Notes under the pieces: generated by a model | Databases searched by the model: none | What the model saw: only the letters and a program-made list of their open reading frames with translations | What the model was told of the DNA's origin: nothing | Assembly (NCBI GenBank): GCA_949283255.1 | Contig: CASDRS010000011.1 | Location: 22,987 to 86,986, forward strand | Source: an uncultured bacterium | GTDB taxonomy: Bacteria; Cyanobacteriota; Vampirovibrionia; Gastranaerophilales; Gastranaerophilaceae | Direction: 5' to 3' | DNA length: 64,000 bases | Part shown: piece by piece, positions 1 to 7,707 of the stretch | Numbering within the stretch: the stretch's first letter is position 1 | How the letters are laid out: the number at the start of each line of letters is the position of its first letter | Program-made: the position numbers and the translations under genes

Positions 1-29
1 AGTTTGCAGAACTCGAGATGAAAAAGTAA
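1..29 (+). CDS. 3' tail of a gene entering from the left edge (partial)
   Basis: Reading frame 3 gives FAELEMKK followed by a TAA stop at 27-29. It lies convergent to the next gene with only 14 bases between the stops, which is the usual spacing here. The stretch is too short to assign a family, and it could be a chance open frame. Confidence 0.3.
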
Positions 30-43
30 GCTGTAATAATATT

Positions 44-1384
44 TTATTGCTCGATTAATGTAGAATGAAATCTGTATGCTTCAAAAGTTTTCGAGAAGTA
101 ATCAGGACTTAGGCCTGCTTTTCTTTTTAGAGAGTTTAAAAACTCTTTTTTGTCAGGTAGTTGTTCCCATACCGTCGGAAGATAGACAGCTTGGTAATTA
201 CCGTCTTTTATGATAATTCCGTCTTCGAAAGGCTTGATTTTATTCAACAAGTCTTCTTCTCCGTCAAACTCTATTGGTGTCGGCTCAGATAAAATTGATA
301 CGTCTATGTGAAGTTGTTCAATTTCTTCTTTTTGTACGGGGTTAAACCTCGGGTCATTGAAGGCAGCATTTTGTGCATTTATTGCTATATCTTCAATTAG
401 GGTTCTATGCGCAATAATTGAGCCGATACAGCCTCTTAGTATATTATTTTTTTCTAAAGTTACAAAACTTGCTCCAGGTTCGTTAAAGACTTGCGGAAAT
501 TTTAGCTCTATTTCTTTTGTCTCAAATTTTGATTTTATGCTCAGCTTGCACAAGTTAATAATAAACTTTGAGTAGTATTTTTTTATAAATTCGTTTTTGC
601 TTCCTTCATACAAGAACCAGCAGCCGTAACCTACGACGCTTGATTTATCTCCTGTTGTTTTTGAGGAGTTTGTCATATTAATGCGGATTAAGGAAAAATG
701 ATTTTTATTCGCAAAGTTGACGAGCCCGATAATTCCTGTGGCACCGCAGGCTTGTTCGTGGCTAAATCTGTTTGTAAGTCCGTTTTCTATCATTTGTGCC
801 GTTATATTGTCGATTTTTACTGCATCTTCATTTCTGTGGAAGTGGCTCAAGTCTGATGAAATGATAAATCCGTAATCAGGATTAGGATAGTATTCGGTAA
901 TAATTTTTTCTACAATTTCAGGGGTTTCTTGTCCTATTAGTATCGGGATTATTTTTACATCCTGAAATGTTTTTTGGATTATTGGAACTTGAATTTCAAG
1001 TGCGTGTTCAGGCTGGATTGCTTCATCATTATACTGGGCATTGAATTTATTTATTAATTCCTGATTTATTTCCTGATTAATTTCTATTTCACCAAAAGGT
1101 GTTTGCCATATATCAAAGCTTGATAAAGCCAATCCTAAAAATCCTACTCTATGAGCAGGCGCAAAGATGAATAAGTTTTTTATATTTTTATCTAATTGGC
1201 TTATCCCTTCATAGGCGAGTTGCCCCGAATATACAAGACCGGCATGTGGTACGATGACGGCGCGGGTTTTGGCTTCATAAGTATTTTTGCTGTTTAAAGC
1301 AAACATATCAATTTGATTTTTTAATTCTGCAGGATCGTTTGTGTAAAATGTGCCTGCTACAGATGGTTGTTTTATTTTTTTCAT
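44..1384 (-). CDS. amrB: AmmeMemoRadiSam system protein, AmrB-AmrA fusion
   Basis: A 446-residue fusion of the two non-radical-SAM partners of the AmmeMemoRadiSam system. Residues about 1-265 are a Memo-like AmrB domain (VPHAGLVYSG, ISSDLSHF); about 275-446 are an AMMECR1/AmrA domain (ILRGCIGSI, AAFNDPRF). The reaction of this system is not established in the family; AmrB resembles class III extradiol dioxygenases. The radical SAM partner amrS is divergent next door. I chose ATG 1384 (MKKIKQPSVAG) over the longer frame opening at 1417, because 1384 begins the conserved KQPSVAGTFY region and sits six bases after a TATAAT on the minus strand. There is no Shine-Dalgarno, so the mRNA is probably leaderless. 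Confidence 0.93.
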   Translation of the reverse strand: MKKIKQPSVAGTFYTNDPAELKNQIDMFALNSKNTYEAKTRAVIVPHAGLVYSGQLAYEGISQLDKNIKNLFIFAPAHRVGFLGLALSSFDIWQTPFGEIEINQEINQELINKFNAQYNDEAIQPEHALEIQVPIIQKTFQDVKIIPILIGQETPEIVEKIITEYYPNPDYGFIISSDLSHFHRNEDAVKIDNITAQMIENGLTNRFSHEQACGATGIIGLVNFANKNHFSLIRINMTNSSKTTGDKSSVVGYGCWFLYEGSKNEFIKKYYSKFIINLCKLSIKSKFETKEIELKFPQVFNEPGASFVTLEKNNILRGCIGSIIAHRTLIEDIAINAQNAAFNDPRFNPVQKEEIEQLHIDVSILSEPTPIEFDGEEDLLNKIKPFEDGIIIKDGNYQAVYLPTVWEQLPDKKEFLNSLKRKAGLSPDYFSKTFEAYRFHSTLIEQ

Positions 1385-1390
1385 AAAAGT

Positions 1391-1398
1391 ATTATAAT
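1391..1398. promoter_or_regulatory. Symmetric bidirectional -10 (ATTATAAT) between amrB and amrS
   Basis: The octamer contains TATAAT on the plus strand (1393-1398) and TATAAT on the minus strand (1396-1391). The minus box is six bases from the amrB ATG and the plus box seven bases from an ATG of amrS at 1406. One overlapping element therefore seems to serve two divergent, apparently leaderless genes. Confidence 0.7.
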
Positions 1399-1405
1399 GC
1401 AGTTT

Positions 1406-2407
1406 ATGAAATATCAAAACATTCTAACGGATGATAAAGTTCAATGTGTGATTTGTCCGAGAAACTGCATTTTGAGTAATGGTCAGGAAGGCTTTTGCCA
1501 TGTAAGAAAAAATGTTAATGGTCAAATTGAGCTTATGACTTATGGTTATAATACGGGGCTTGCTATTGATCCTGTTGAGAAAAAACCTTTGTATCATTTT
1601 TACCCGTCAACTCCGGTTCTGTCTTTTGGGACTTTGGGTTGTAATATGGGATGTCAGTTTTGCCAAAATTGGCAAACTACAAAGAGTCGTGAGGATGTTA
1701 GGGAGTTAAACAAAACTTCTCCCGAAGAGATTGTGAGTGTTGCAAAAAAATATAACTGCAAAAGTGTTGCTTTTACTTATAATGATCCGATAATATTTTT
1801 TGAATATGCTATAGATACTGCAAAATTATGTCGGGAAGAAGGTATCAAGACAATAGCCGTAACGTCTGGGTTTATAAATCCTGAGCCCGCAAGAGAATTT
1901 TTTGAATATATGGATGGCGCAAACATTGATTTGAAAGGGTTTAGTGAGAGATTTTACAAGAAAAATTGTCTGGCTCATCTTTCTCCTGTGCTGGATACGA
2001 TTAAGTATGTTGTGAACGAAACAGATTGCTGGGTTGAGTTGACGACGATGTTGATTGAAGGTGAAAATGATGCAGAAGATGAGATTAAGGCTGAGTGCGG
2101 CTGGATTTTAGAAAATTTGGGAGATAGTGTGCCTTTGCATTTTAGTGCATTTTTCCCTCGGTATAATTTTGCCGATAGAAAGTCGACGGATTTTACTACT
2201 CTTTTAAATGCATATAAAATAGCGCAAGAGATGGGATTGAAATATGTTTATACGGGGAATTTAGCAAATATTCAAACCTCTACTACTTATTGTAAAAATT
2301 GTCATTCCCCTTTGATTGTAAGAAACGGTTATGAGCTTGTCGGATATCAGATAGATTCTGAGGGGAAATGTTTGCATTGCGGTACAAAATGTGATGGAAT
2401 TTTTTAG
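1406..2407 (+). CDS. amrS: AmmeMemoRadiSam system radical SAM enzyme AmrS
   Basis: A 333-residue radical SAM protein. The cluster-binding triad is CNMGCQFC (CxxxCxxC) near residue 75. An N-terminal CVICPRNC and a C-terminal pair of CxxC motifs (CKNCHSP, CLHCGTKC) suggest additional metal or cluster sites, as in pyruvate formate-lyase-activating-like members. It forms a functional pair with the divergent AmrB-AmrA fusion; the substrate is unknown. The frame opens at 1367 and has ATGs at 1397 and 1406. I chose 1406 (MKYQNIL) because it lies seven bases after TATAAT with no ribosome binding site, matching the leaderless pattern seen elsewhere here. Confidence 0.93.
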   Translation: MKYQNILTDDKVQCVICPRNCILSNGQEGFCHVRKNVNGQIELMTYGYNTGLAIDPVEKKPLYHFYPSTPVLSFGTLGCNMGCQFCQNWQTTKSREDVRELNKTSPEEIVSVAKKYNCKSVAFTYNDPIIFFEYAIDTAKLCREEGIKTIAVTSGFINPEPAREFFEYMDGANIDLKGFSERFYKKNCLAHLSPVLDTIKYVVNETDCWVELTTMLIEGENDAEDEIKAECGWILENLGDSVPLHFSAFFPRYNFADRKSTDFTTLLNAYKIAQEMGLKYVYTGNLANIQTSTTYCKNCHSPLIVRNGYELVGYQIDSEGKCLHCGTKCDGIF

Positions 2408-2481
2408 GGAAATTTAGATATTTTTTCTATTAAATATGTTATAATATGAGTAGAGTTTATATGTTTTTGGGAGTTTAAAAT

Positions 2482-3405
2482 ATGATTGATTATGACAATT
2501 TATTGAAGAAAATTCCCAGAGTCAAGAAAATTCTTGACGACGGTTCCGACGAGATAATTTATCATTATACAAAACCTGAAAAATTATTGGGTCTTTTGGA
2601 ATCTGAAACTCTCAGATTTTCCAATGCGCTATATTTGAATGATAAGGAAGAGGTAACTTATTCATATAAGCTTATTGTAGATTTGATTGACGGTCGATCT
2701 GATTTGAATGAAAAATTGTTTTCAAAAATAAGAGAACACTTTTTTAATAAGTACACGAATATTGTTAACGGGAATGACAATTTTAATTACAAGTATGAAT
2801 ATTATACGGTATCCTTTTCTACGGAGAGTGATAATTTGACATTGTGGAACAATTACGCAAAAGGTCAGAGTTATACAGGTTATAATATTGGATTTTGCAA
2901 AAACGAGCTTATCAAAGATATGATAAAAAAAGGGTTTTCTTCCGTATACGGAAATGTTATTTATGACAGAAAAGTCCAAGTTACTGTTTTAAATCTTATA
3001 TTTAACAAGTGGAATAAAGAGTTTGAGCGGATTTTAAAATTAAAAAAAGTCCAAAAAAATTCTGATGCGGAAGAGCCTTTGAAAGTTTTGTTTGAATTAA
3101 TCGACATTTTGGGCATAATAAGTTTGTTCTTCAAAAATCCGCATTTTAAAGATGAAAAAGAGTATAGAATAATTTTTATTAACAGCTTTGGGACAGATAC
3201 GTCAAAGCCGACAAAAATCTGTGAGAAAAACGGTCTGTTTGTTCCGTATATAGAATACAAGTTCCAAAAAAGGACAGTAAATTCAATAAATATTGGCCCT
3301 ACTTTGGATGAGAATATTTTCTATACAAGTACGAGCAGGATGTTATTAAATTTCGGATATGGAAACAAGGCTATAAATAGATCAAAAATCCCTCTGAGAT
3401 ACTAA
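2482..3405 (+). CDS. DUF2971 domain-containing protein
   Basis: A 307-residue soluble protein with the DUF2971 hallmarks in order: IYHYTKPEKLLGLLES near the N-terminus, SNALYLND, LTLWNNYAKG, GYNIGF and FKDEKEYRII. The biochemical function of DUF2971 is unknown; members are common in accessory regions. It has its own promoter region (TATAAT near 2441) and a purine-rich GGGAG before the ATG, so it looks independently transcribed. It sits between amrS and a Xer recombinase, but I see no repeats or attachment site that would make this an island. Confidence 0.8.
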   Translation: MIDYDNLLKKIPRVKKILDDGSDEIIYHYTKPEKLLGLLESETLRFSNALYLNDKEEVTYSYKLIVDLIDGRSDLNEKLFSKIREHFFNKYTNIVNGNDNFNYKYEYYTVSFSTESDNLTLWNNYAKGQSYTGYNIGFCKNELIKDMIKKGFSSVYGNVIYDRKVQVTVLNLIFNKWNKEFERILKLKKVQKNSDAEEPLKVLFELIDILGIISLFFKNPHFKDEKEYRIIFINSFGTDTSKPTKICEKNGLFVPYIEYKFQKRTVNSINIGPTLDENIFYTSTSRMLLNFGYGNKAINRSKIPLRY

Positions 3406-3447
3406 AAAATAATACATTTATATTATTAAATCAGAATTAAAAGATTA

Positions 3448-3453
3448 TATAAT
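3448..3453 (+). promoter_or_regulatory. -10 box of leaderless xerD-type gene
   Basis: TATAAT followed by exactly six bases (ATTTGC) and the ATG at 3460, with no Shine-Dalgarno sequence. Transcription should start at or next to the A of the start codon. Confidence 0.6.
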
Positions 3454-3459
3454 ATTTGC

Positions 3460-4326
3460 ATGAGTGTGCAAATTTTAGCTGAATATTTGGAATATTTGGA
3501 AGTCGAGAAGGGACTTTCAACAAACACAATAGATGCATATCGCCGAGATTTGAGCGATTTTTGGGATTTTTGTTCCTCGAAGGGTGTTGAAGATTTAGAA
3601 AATGTTGCACGTCAGGATATAAGCTTATATATTTTAAAATTGCATGATGACAAATATTCTTCCACCAGTATTATGCGCAAGATTGCTTCTATGAGAGGGT
3701 TTTTCAAATGGTTGTGCGCAAATGGCGGTTGCAAAAGTGATCCTACATTGACAATAGAACAGCCAAAATTGCCGAAAAGACTTCCTAAGGTAATATCAGT
3801 AAAAGAAATTGAAGAGATATTGCATCAGGATTTGAACGATACTCAAAAAGTTATTATAGAACTTTTGTATGGTTGCGGTTTAAGAGTCTCTGAGCTTTCC
3901 GAATTAGATATTTCAAATATCAATATTAAGGGCAAATATCTTCAATGTTTGGGGAAAGGATCAAAAGAAAGGATTGTACCGTTGGGAAGTAAGGCTATTG
4001 CTGCACTTAAGCGGTATTTACCAAAGAGAGAGTTTATTATAAACAAGTTTAATTTGAAAGAAAATCATTTGCTTTTGACGGAAGAAGGACGGGAAATTAA
4101 TCGTCAAGATATATATAATTTTGTTCACGAGCAAGGTAAAAAAATTCATAAAACTATATCACCGCACACTCTAAGACATAGTTTTGCGACACATTTGTTG
4201 GAAAACGGTGCTGACTTGAGGGTTGTACAAGAGCTCCTCGGGCACAGCGACGTTTCTACAACTCAGTTATACACTCATATAAGCAAAAAACGGCTCAAGG
4301 ACGTATATTTTGCAATAAACAAATAA
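3460..4326 (+). CDS. xerD: Tyrosine recombinase XerC/XerD family
   Basis: A 288-residue site-specific recombinase of XerC/D length. The N-terminal SAM-like core-binding domain covers about residues 1-90. The catalytic set is complete: Arg142 (CGLRVSE), Lys in GKGSKER near 167, His236-x-x-Arg239 (HTLRHSF), His262 (LGHSDVS) and nucleophile Tyr271 (LYTHI). Xer recombinases resolve chromosome dimers at dif; no candidate dif palindrome was recognised nearby. The gene is followed after 21 bases by the BioD-like gene, so the two are probably co-transcribed. Whether it is XerC or XerD cannot be decided here; XerD is the better guess because of its stand-alone housekeeping setting. Confidence 0.92.
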   Translation: MSVQILAEYLEYLEVEKGLSTNTIDAYRRDLSDFWDFCSSKGVEDLENVARQDISLYILKLHDDKYSSTSIMRKIASMRGFFKWLCANGGCKSDPTLTIEQPKLPKRLPKVISVKEIEEILHQDLNDTQKVIIELLYGCGLRVSELSELDISNINIKGKYLQCLGKGSKERIVPLGSKAIAALKRYLPKREFIINKFNLKENHLLLTEEGREINRQDIYNFVHEQGKKIHKTISPHTLRHSFATHLLENGADLRVVQELLGHSDVSTTQLYTHISKKRLKDVYFAINK

Positions 4327-4347
4327 AACAGGTACGGATAAACTTAG

Positions 4348-5067
4348 ATGTTAGAAGTTTTTTTAACGGGAATAAAGCCTGATTCAGGCGTAACATTTAT
4401 AACAGGAGGGCTTGCCGCAACAATGCAGAGCCTCGGTTATTCTACTGCGGTTTATCTTCCTGCTCAGACCGGTACTAGGATTAAAAACGGTTATATTCAG
4501 TCTCCTGACTTTTTGTTTATAAAGCACATGGATAAAAATATAATGACTTTTTGTTCTTACCTTTATAAGAGTAAGTATTTAGGGCTTGATGTATTTGCTG
4601 ATGAAAAACTGTATATGGACAGAAATGTCATATTTCAGGATTATATGACGGTAGCACAACAGTTTGAGTGTTTGATAGTAAATGGTCACTCAAATATGGA
4701 TGTGCCTATCGAAAAGAATTTTACGGAAGAAGAGTTGATTAATGCTATGAATATCCCTCTTATCATAGTTGCTTCTCTTCGAAATACAACGTTGGATGAA
4801 ATTTTGGAGTATTTAAACCGTATTCAAACGACACCGCTCCATTTGAGAGGAGTTATTATAAACGAGTGCCCTCTGAGAAGTTTGGATTACGATGTAAGAG
4901 AAATCCAAAAGACTATAGAACTTCGCACAGGTGTTCCGGTATTAGGTATAATTCCGCGACTTTCTACCCTAAGAGGGTTGAAACCTGAAGATTGGATAGA
5001 ATATATCCTTGCTTGTACAGATGTAGAAGCACTCTTTGATATCAAAATCGCAAAGCTTAGCAGTTAA
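4348..5067 (+). CDS. BioD/DRTGG-type P-loop-like protein with degenerate Walker A
   Basis: A 239-residue protein with the fold pattern of dethiobiotin synthetase and related AAA_26 proteins: an N-terminal LTGIKPDSGVTF that aligns with TGTDTGVGKT, the following GGLAAT helix, and a C-terminal VPVLGIIPRL like the end of BioD. The P-loop lysine position holds valine (SGVT instead of VGKT), so ATP hydrolysis is doubtful. A bioB gene lies 13 kb away on the same strand but bioA and bioF are absent, so a role in biotin synthesis is only a possibility; a regulatory or binding role is the alternative. Initiation context is weak and the gene is likely translated from the xerD transcript. Confidence 0.6.
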   Translation: MLEVFLTGIKPDSGVTFITGGLAATMQSLGYSTAVYLPAQTGTRIKNGYIQSPDFLFIKHMDKNIMTFCSYLYKSKYLGLDVFADEKLYMDRNVIFQDYMTVAQQFECLIVNGHSNMDVPIEKNFTEEELINAMNIPLIIVASLRNTTLDEILEYLNRIQTTPLHLRGVIINECPLRSLDYDVREIQKTIELRTGVPVLGIIPRLSTLRGLKPEDWIEYILACTDVEALFDIKIAKLSS

Positions 5068-5078
5068 AATCTGATTTT

Positions 5079-6134
5079 TTAGCTAAAAGCTTTCTTAATT
5101 GATTCATTGTAATTAGGTCTTAGAATACCAACTTCTGTTATGATACCTGCGATTAATTCGTGCGGTGTTACATCAAATCCCGGATTAATAACGTTAACTT
5201 CAGGGGCACAAATAATTTTACCATTAATATGTGTAACCTCTTCTCTTGAACGTTCTTCGATAACTATTTCATCACCTGTTTTTATGCTTGTATCAATAGT
5301 TGAAAGCGGTGCCGCAATATAAAAAGGTATATTGTGATATTTTGCGGCTATTGCAACTGTATATGTTCCGATTTTATTTGCTGTATCACCGTTTGCAGCA
5401 ATTCTGTCCGCACCTACGACAACCATATCTATCATTTTTTTCTTCATAAAATATGAGCACATACCATCAGTGATAAGTGTTGTCGGAATACCGTCCATAG
5501 TGAGTTCCAGAGTTGTAATCCTTGCCCCCTGTTGTCTTGGCCGTGTTTCATCCGCAAAAACTTGTATTGTATTATCTTTTGCAAATGCAGATCTGACAAC
5601 CCCAAGTGCAGTTCCGTATCCTACTGTTGCCAAAGCTCCGGCATTACAGTGTGTAAGGATTGTTGCGCCTTTTGGTACAACTTCAGCACCGTAGTCTCCT
5701 ATTTTTTTATTGATTTTTATATCTTCATTTTCAAGTTTTATGCCGTTTTGTTTTAACTCTTCTATAATTCCGTCAATATCGGATGTGGAATTTTTAATTA
5801 CTTCTTTTTGCTTTTCTACTGCCCACATTAAGTTTACGGCTGTCGGGCGGGATGTTGCCATATAATCAGCTTTTTCAAGAAGCTTCTTTATAAATGTATC
5901 TCTGGAGAGATTTTCTTTTTTTAATTCCATAGCGTAAAGAACAACTCCGTGTGCGCCGGCGATACCTATAGCTGGTGCTCCTCTTACAATCATGGTTTTT
6001 ATTGCGTCAAACATTTCCTGACCGCTTTTTATGTCAACATATTTAAATTCGTACGGCACTTTTGTCTGATCAACCATTCTTGAACAGTTATCTACCCATT
6101 GTATTGTTCTTATTTTTGATATAAATTCACTCAT
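5079..6134 (-). CDS. mtnA: S-methyl-5-thioribose-1-phosphate isomerase
   Basis: A 351-residue MtnA of the eIF2B-like family, which converts methylthioribose 1-phosphate to methylthioribulose 1-phosphate in methionine salvage. Visible signatures are RGAPAIGIAGA, the catalytic cysteine in LTHCNAGALAT, and GADRIAANGDTANKIGTY with the catalytic aspartate. The start is ATG 6134 (MSEFISKI): GGAGAG lies just upstream, whereas the longer frame begins with GTG at 6146 inside that ribosome binding site. The stop of the upstream membrane-protein gene is also at 6146, so the two form an operon. No other salvage gene (mtnN, mtnK) is in the window. Confidence 0.94.
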   Translation of the reverse strand: MSEFISKIRTIQWVDNCSRMVDQTKVPYEFKYVDIKSGQEMFDAIKTMIVRGAPAIGIAGAHGVVLYAMELKKENLSRDTFIKKLLEKADYMATSRPTAVNLMWAVEKQKEVIKNSTSDIDGIIEELKQNGIKLENEDIKINKKIGDYGAEVVPKGATILTHCNAGALATVGYGTALGVVRSAFAKDNTIQVFADETRPRQQGARITTLELTMDGIPTTLITDGMCSYFMKKKMIDMVVVGADRIAANGDTANKIGTYTVAIAAKYHNIPFYIAAPLSTIDTSIKTGDEIVIEERSREEVTHINGKIICAPEVNVINPGFDVTPHELIAGIITEVGILRPNYNESIKKAFS

Positions 6135-6145
6135 TTTTCTCTCCA

Positions 6146-6595
6146 CTATTGTCTGTTTTGCATATCTTTTATAAGTTCGGATATATAATATGTTAAAAAT
6201 CCAGTAAACGCGTTAACTGTTGCGCTTAGGATTGCCAAAAATATTGATATAAATATGATAATCCACAAGCTTGCATTGTTGAGCGCAATTGCAACACCAT
6301 AGTTTGCATAATATTTAAATGCTTTCAACAAAATTATTACAAGCGGCATATATACAATGGAAAATGCCAAAAATGACATAAATCCGATAATCCCGCCAAT
6401 AGCAATACTTTCCTGTATAGAATCCAATCTTAAAATTCCAACCTTAATCAAAAATCCCATTTCGATTACTGCTGAAAAGCATATTAAAATGAAAAATATC
6501 CATCCTCCAATAAACGGGAAAACAGATAATATTCCGGCTAATATTCCGATAAAGCCGCTAATCATTAATATCAACTTAAATAAAGATATGTTCAT
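6146..6595 (-). CDS. Four-helix integral membrane protein, function unknown
   Basis: A 149-residue very hydrophobic protein with four predicted membrane segments, about residues 7-30, 32-52, 68-92 and 108-135, and a short charged tail (ELIKDMQNRQ). I do not recognise the family. It immediately precedes mtnA (12 bases between its stop and the chosen mtnA start). AGGTGA lies upstream of its ATG. The first two helices contain glycine-rich GFIGILAGIL and FIGGWIFF, suggesting close helix packing. A role tied to mtnA is not supported beyond adjacency. Confidence 0.75.
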   Translation of the reverse strand: MNISLFKLILMISGFIGILAGILSVFPFIGGWIFFILICFSAVIEMGFLIKVGILRLDSIQESIAIGGIIGFMSFLAFSIVYMPLVIILLKAFKYYANYGVAIALNNASLWIIIFISIFLAILSATVNAFTGFLTYYISELIKDMQNRQ

Positions 6596-6647
6596 AAAAG
6601 CTCACCTGTCTCTTTCAAAATATTAACACAACAAAAAATATAATGCA

Positions 6648-7667
6648 TTATAATGTTTGTCGTTTAGCAACTTCTGCTCGTAAAGCTTTTACATCAGCAG
6701 ACTCTCTTGCTTCTGCTGCAAGATTTTTTAATTCTTCATGATATTGTTTATAGAAATTATTAATACTGTTTGTTTCAAAATCAAGAACTTCGATTTTTTT
6801 GTTGCATTCTACGTAAGAATTTGCCTCGTCAGGGAAAATATCCGTAAGATGTAATGGTTGCATGTGCGTGAAATTTCGTTCTCTGATTGGAAGTTTTATA
6901 TCAACATCTAACGTTTGGGCTTCTTTCATTGCTTTGTTAAAATCTTCCAAGGTTTCAAATTTCGTTCTGACAATCTCCATACCTTTATTTTGGTCAAATC
7001 TGTATAAATTCTTAAACGCTTCGATTTCTTCCGGATAACCCTTGTTTATTAATAAATCATTCACAAGTACAATCTTTTTAGCTGCAATTTTCTTTTGCTC
7101 TGCAGGGGCTTTAGAATTAATAAGGTTTATAAAATTCTTCCTTAATTTTCTTAGTTCTACCCATTCGCTATCTTGATTTAATTTTTGGATTTTTTCTTTT
7201 AGTAAATTTGATTGTTGATTTCTATGGGTTATTAGGGATTCTTTTAAAGTATTATTGCGCTGTTCTATTTCTTTAATTTTTTTTGATAACTCTCCAATAT
7301 TTTTACATTTAATGTCAATACCGATGTTTCTTAAGTTTTCAAATAATTTTTCAGCATAAGGTTCTCTCTTAGCTTCAAACTCTGTTTTAATTTTGTTTCT
7401 CAAACGGATAACTTCCATGATGTTAACATCTTGTTCTTGAGATTTTTGTACGGCTGCTTTTGCCATACGAGATTTTATCAGGTATGCTGCTGTTCCCAAA
7501 ACCGCAAGTCCGCCTAAAGAATAAAGTAAAAGTTTATTTCTGTTATTTTTTTCTTTGTTATCAGGTTGTACTTGCTGCTCGGTTGAATTTTTTGCAGTCG
7601 AAACTCCCGGCATTTGCATGTAGGCATTGCTTTTTACATTAAAAGTTGTCTGTAGTGTGTTATCCAT
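6648..7667 (-). CDS. Single-pass membrane-anchored coiled-coil protein, unknown
   Basis: A 339-residue protein with three visible parts: a polar, probably disordered N-terminus (residues 1-44), one membrane segment (about 46-64, LLLYSLGGLAVLGTAAYLI), and a long charged, mostly helical region with heptad-like leucine spacing. It has no cleavable signal sequence and no enzyme motif. This design (short tail, one helix, coiled coil) recurs in the window in the 136-residue protein at 10487 and suggests lineage-specific envelope or scaffold proteins. I do not recognise a family. It is separate from the GH13 gene upstream on the same strand by about 40 bases. Confidence 0.75.
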   Translation of the reverse strand: MDNTLQTTFNVKSNAYMQMPGVSTAKNSTEQQVQPDNKEKNNRNKLLLYSLGGLAVLGTAAYLIKSRMAKAAVQKSQEQDVNIMEVIRLRNKIKTEFEAKREPYAEKLFENLRNIGIDIKCKNIGELSKKIKEIEQRNNTLKESLITHRNQQSNLLKEKIQKLNQDSEWVELRKLRKNFINLINSKAPAEQKKIAAKKIVLVNDLLINKGYPEEIEAFKNLYRFDQNKGMEIVRTKFETLEDFNKAMKEAQTLDVDIKLPIRERNFTHMQPLHLTDIFPDEANSYVECNKKIEVLDFETNSINNFYKQYHEELKNLAAEARESADVKALRAEVAKRQTL

Positions 7668-7707
7668 GACGTTATTGTAAAAACCTGTGAATGTTTTTTT
7701 TTGCGTG

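Noticed and set aside
2482..4326. DUF2971 plus Xer recombinase as an integrated element
   Set aside because: The recombinase has housekeeping XerC/D size and motifs, and no flanking repeats were found.
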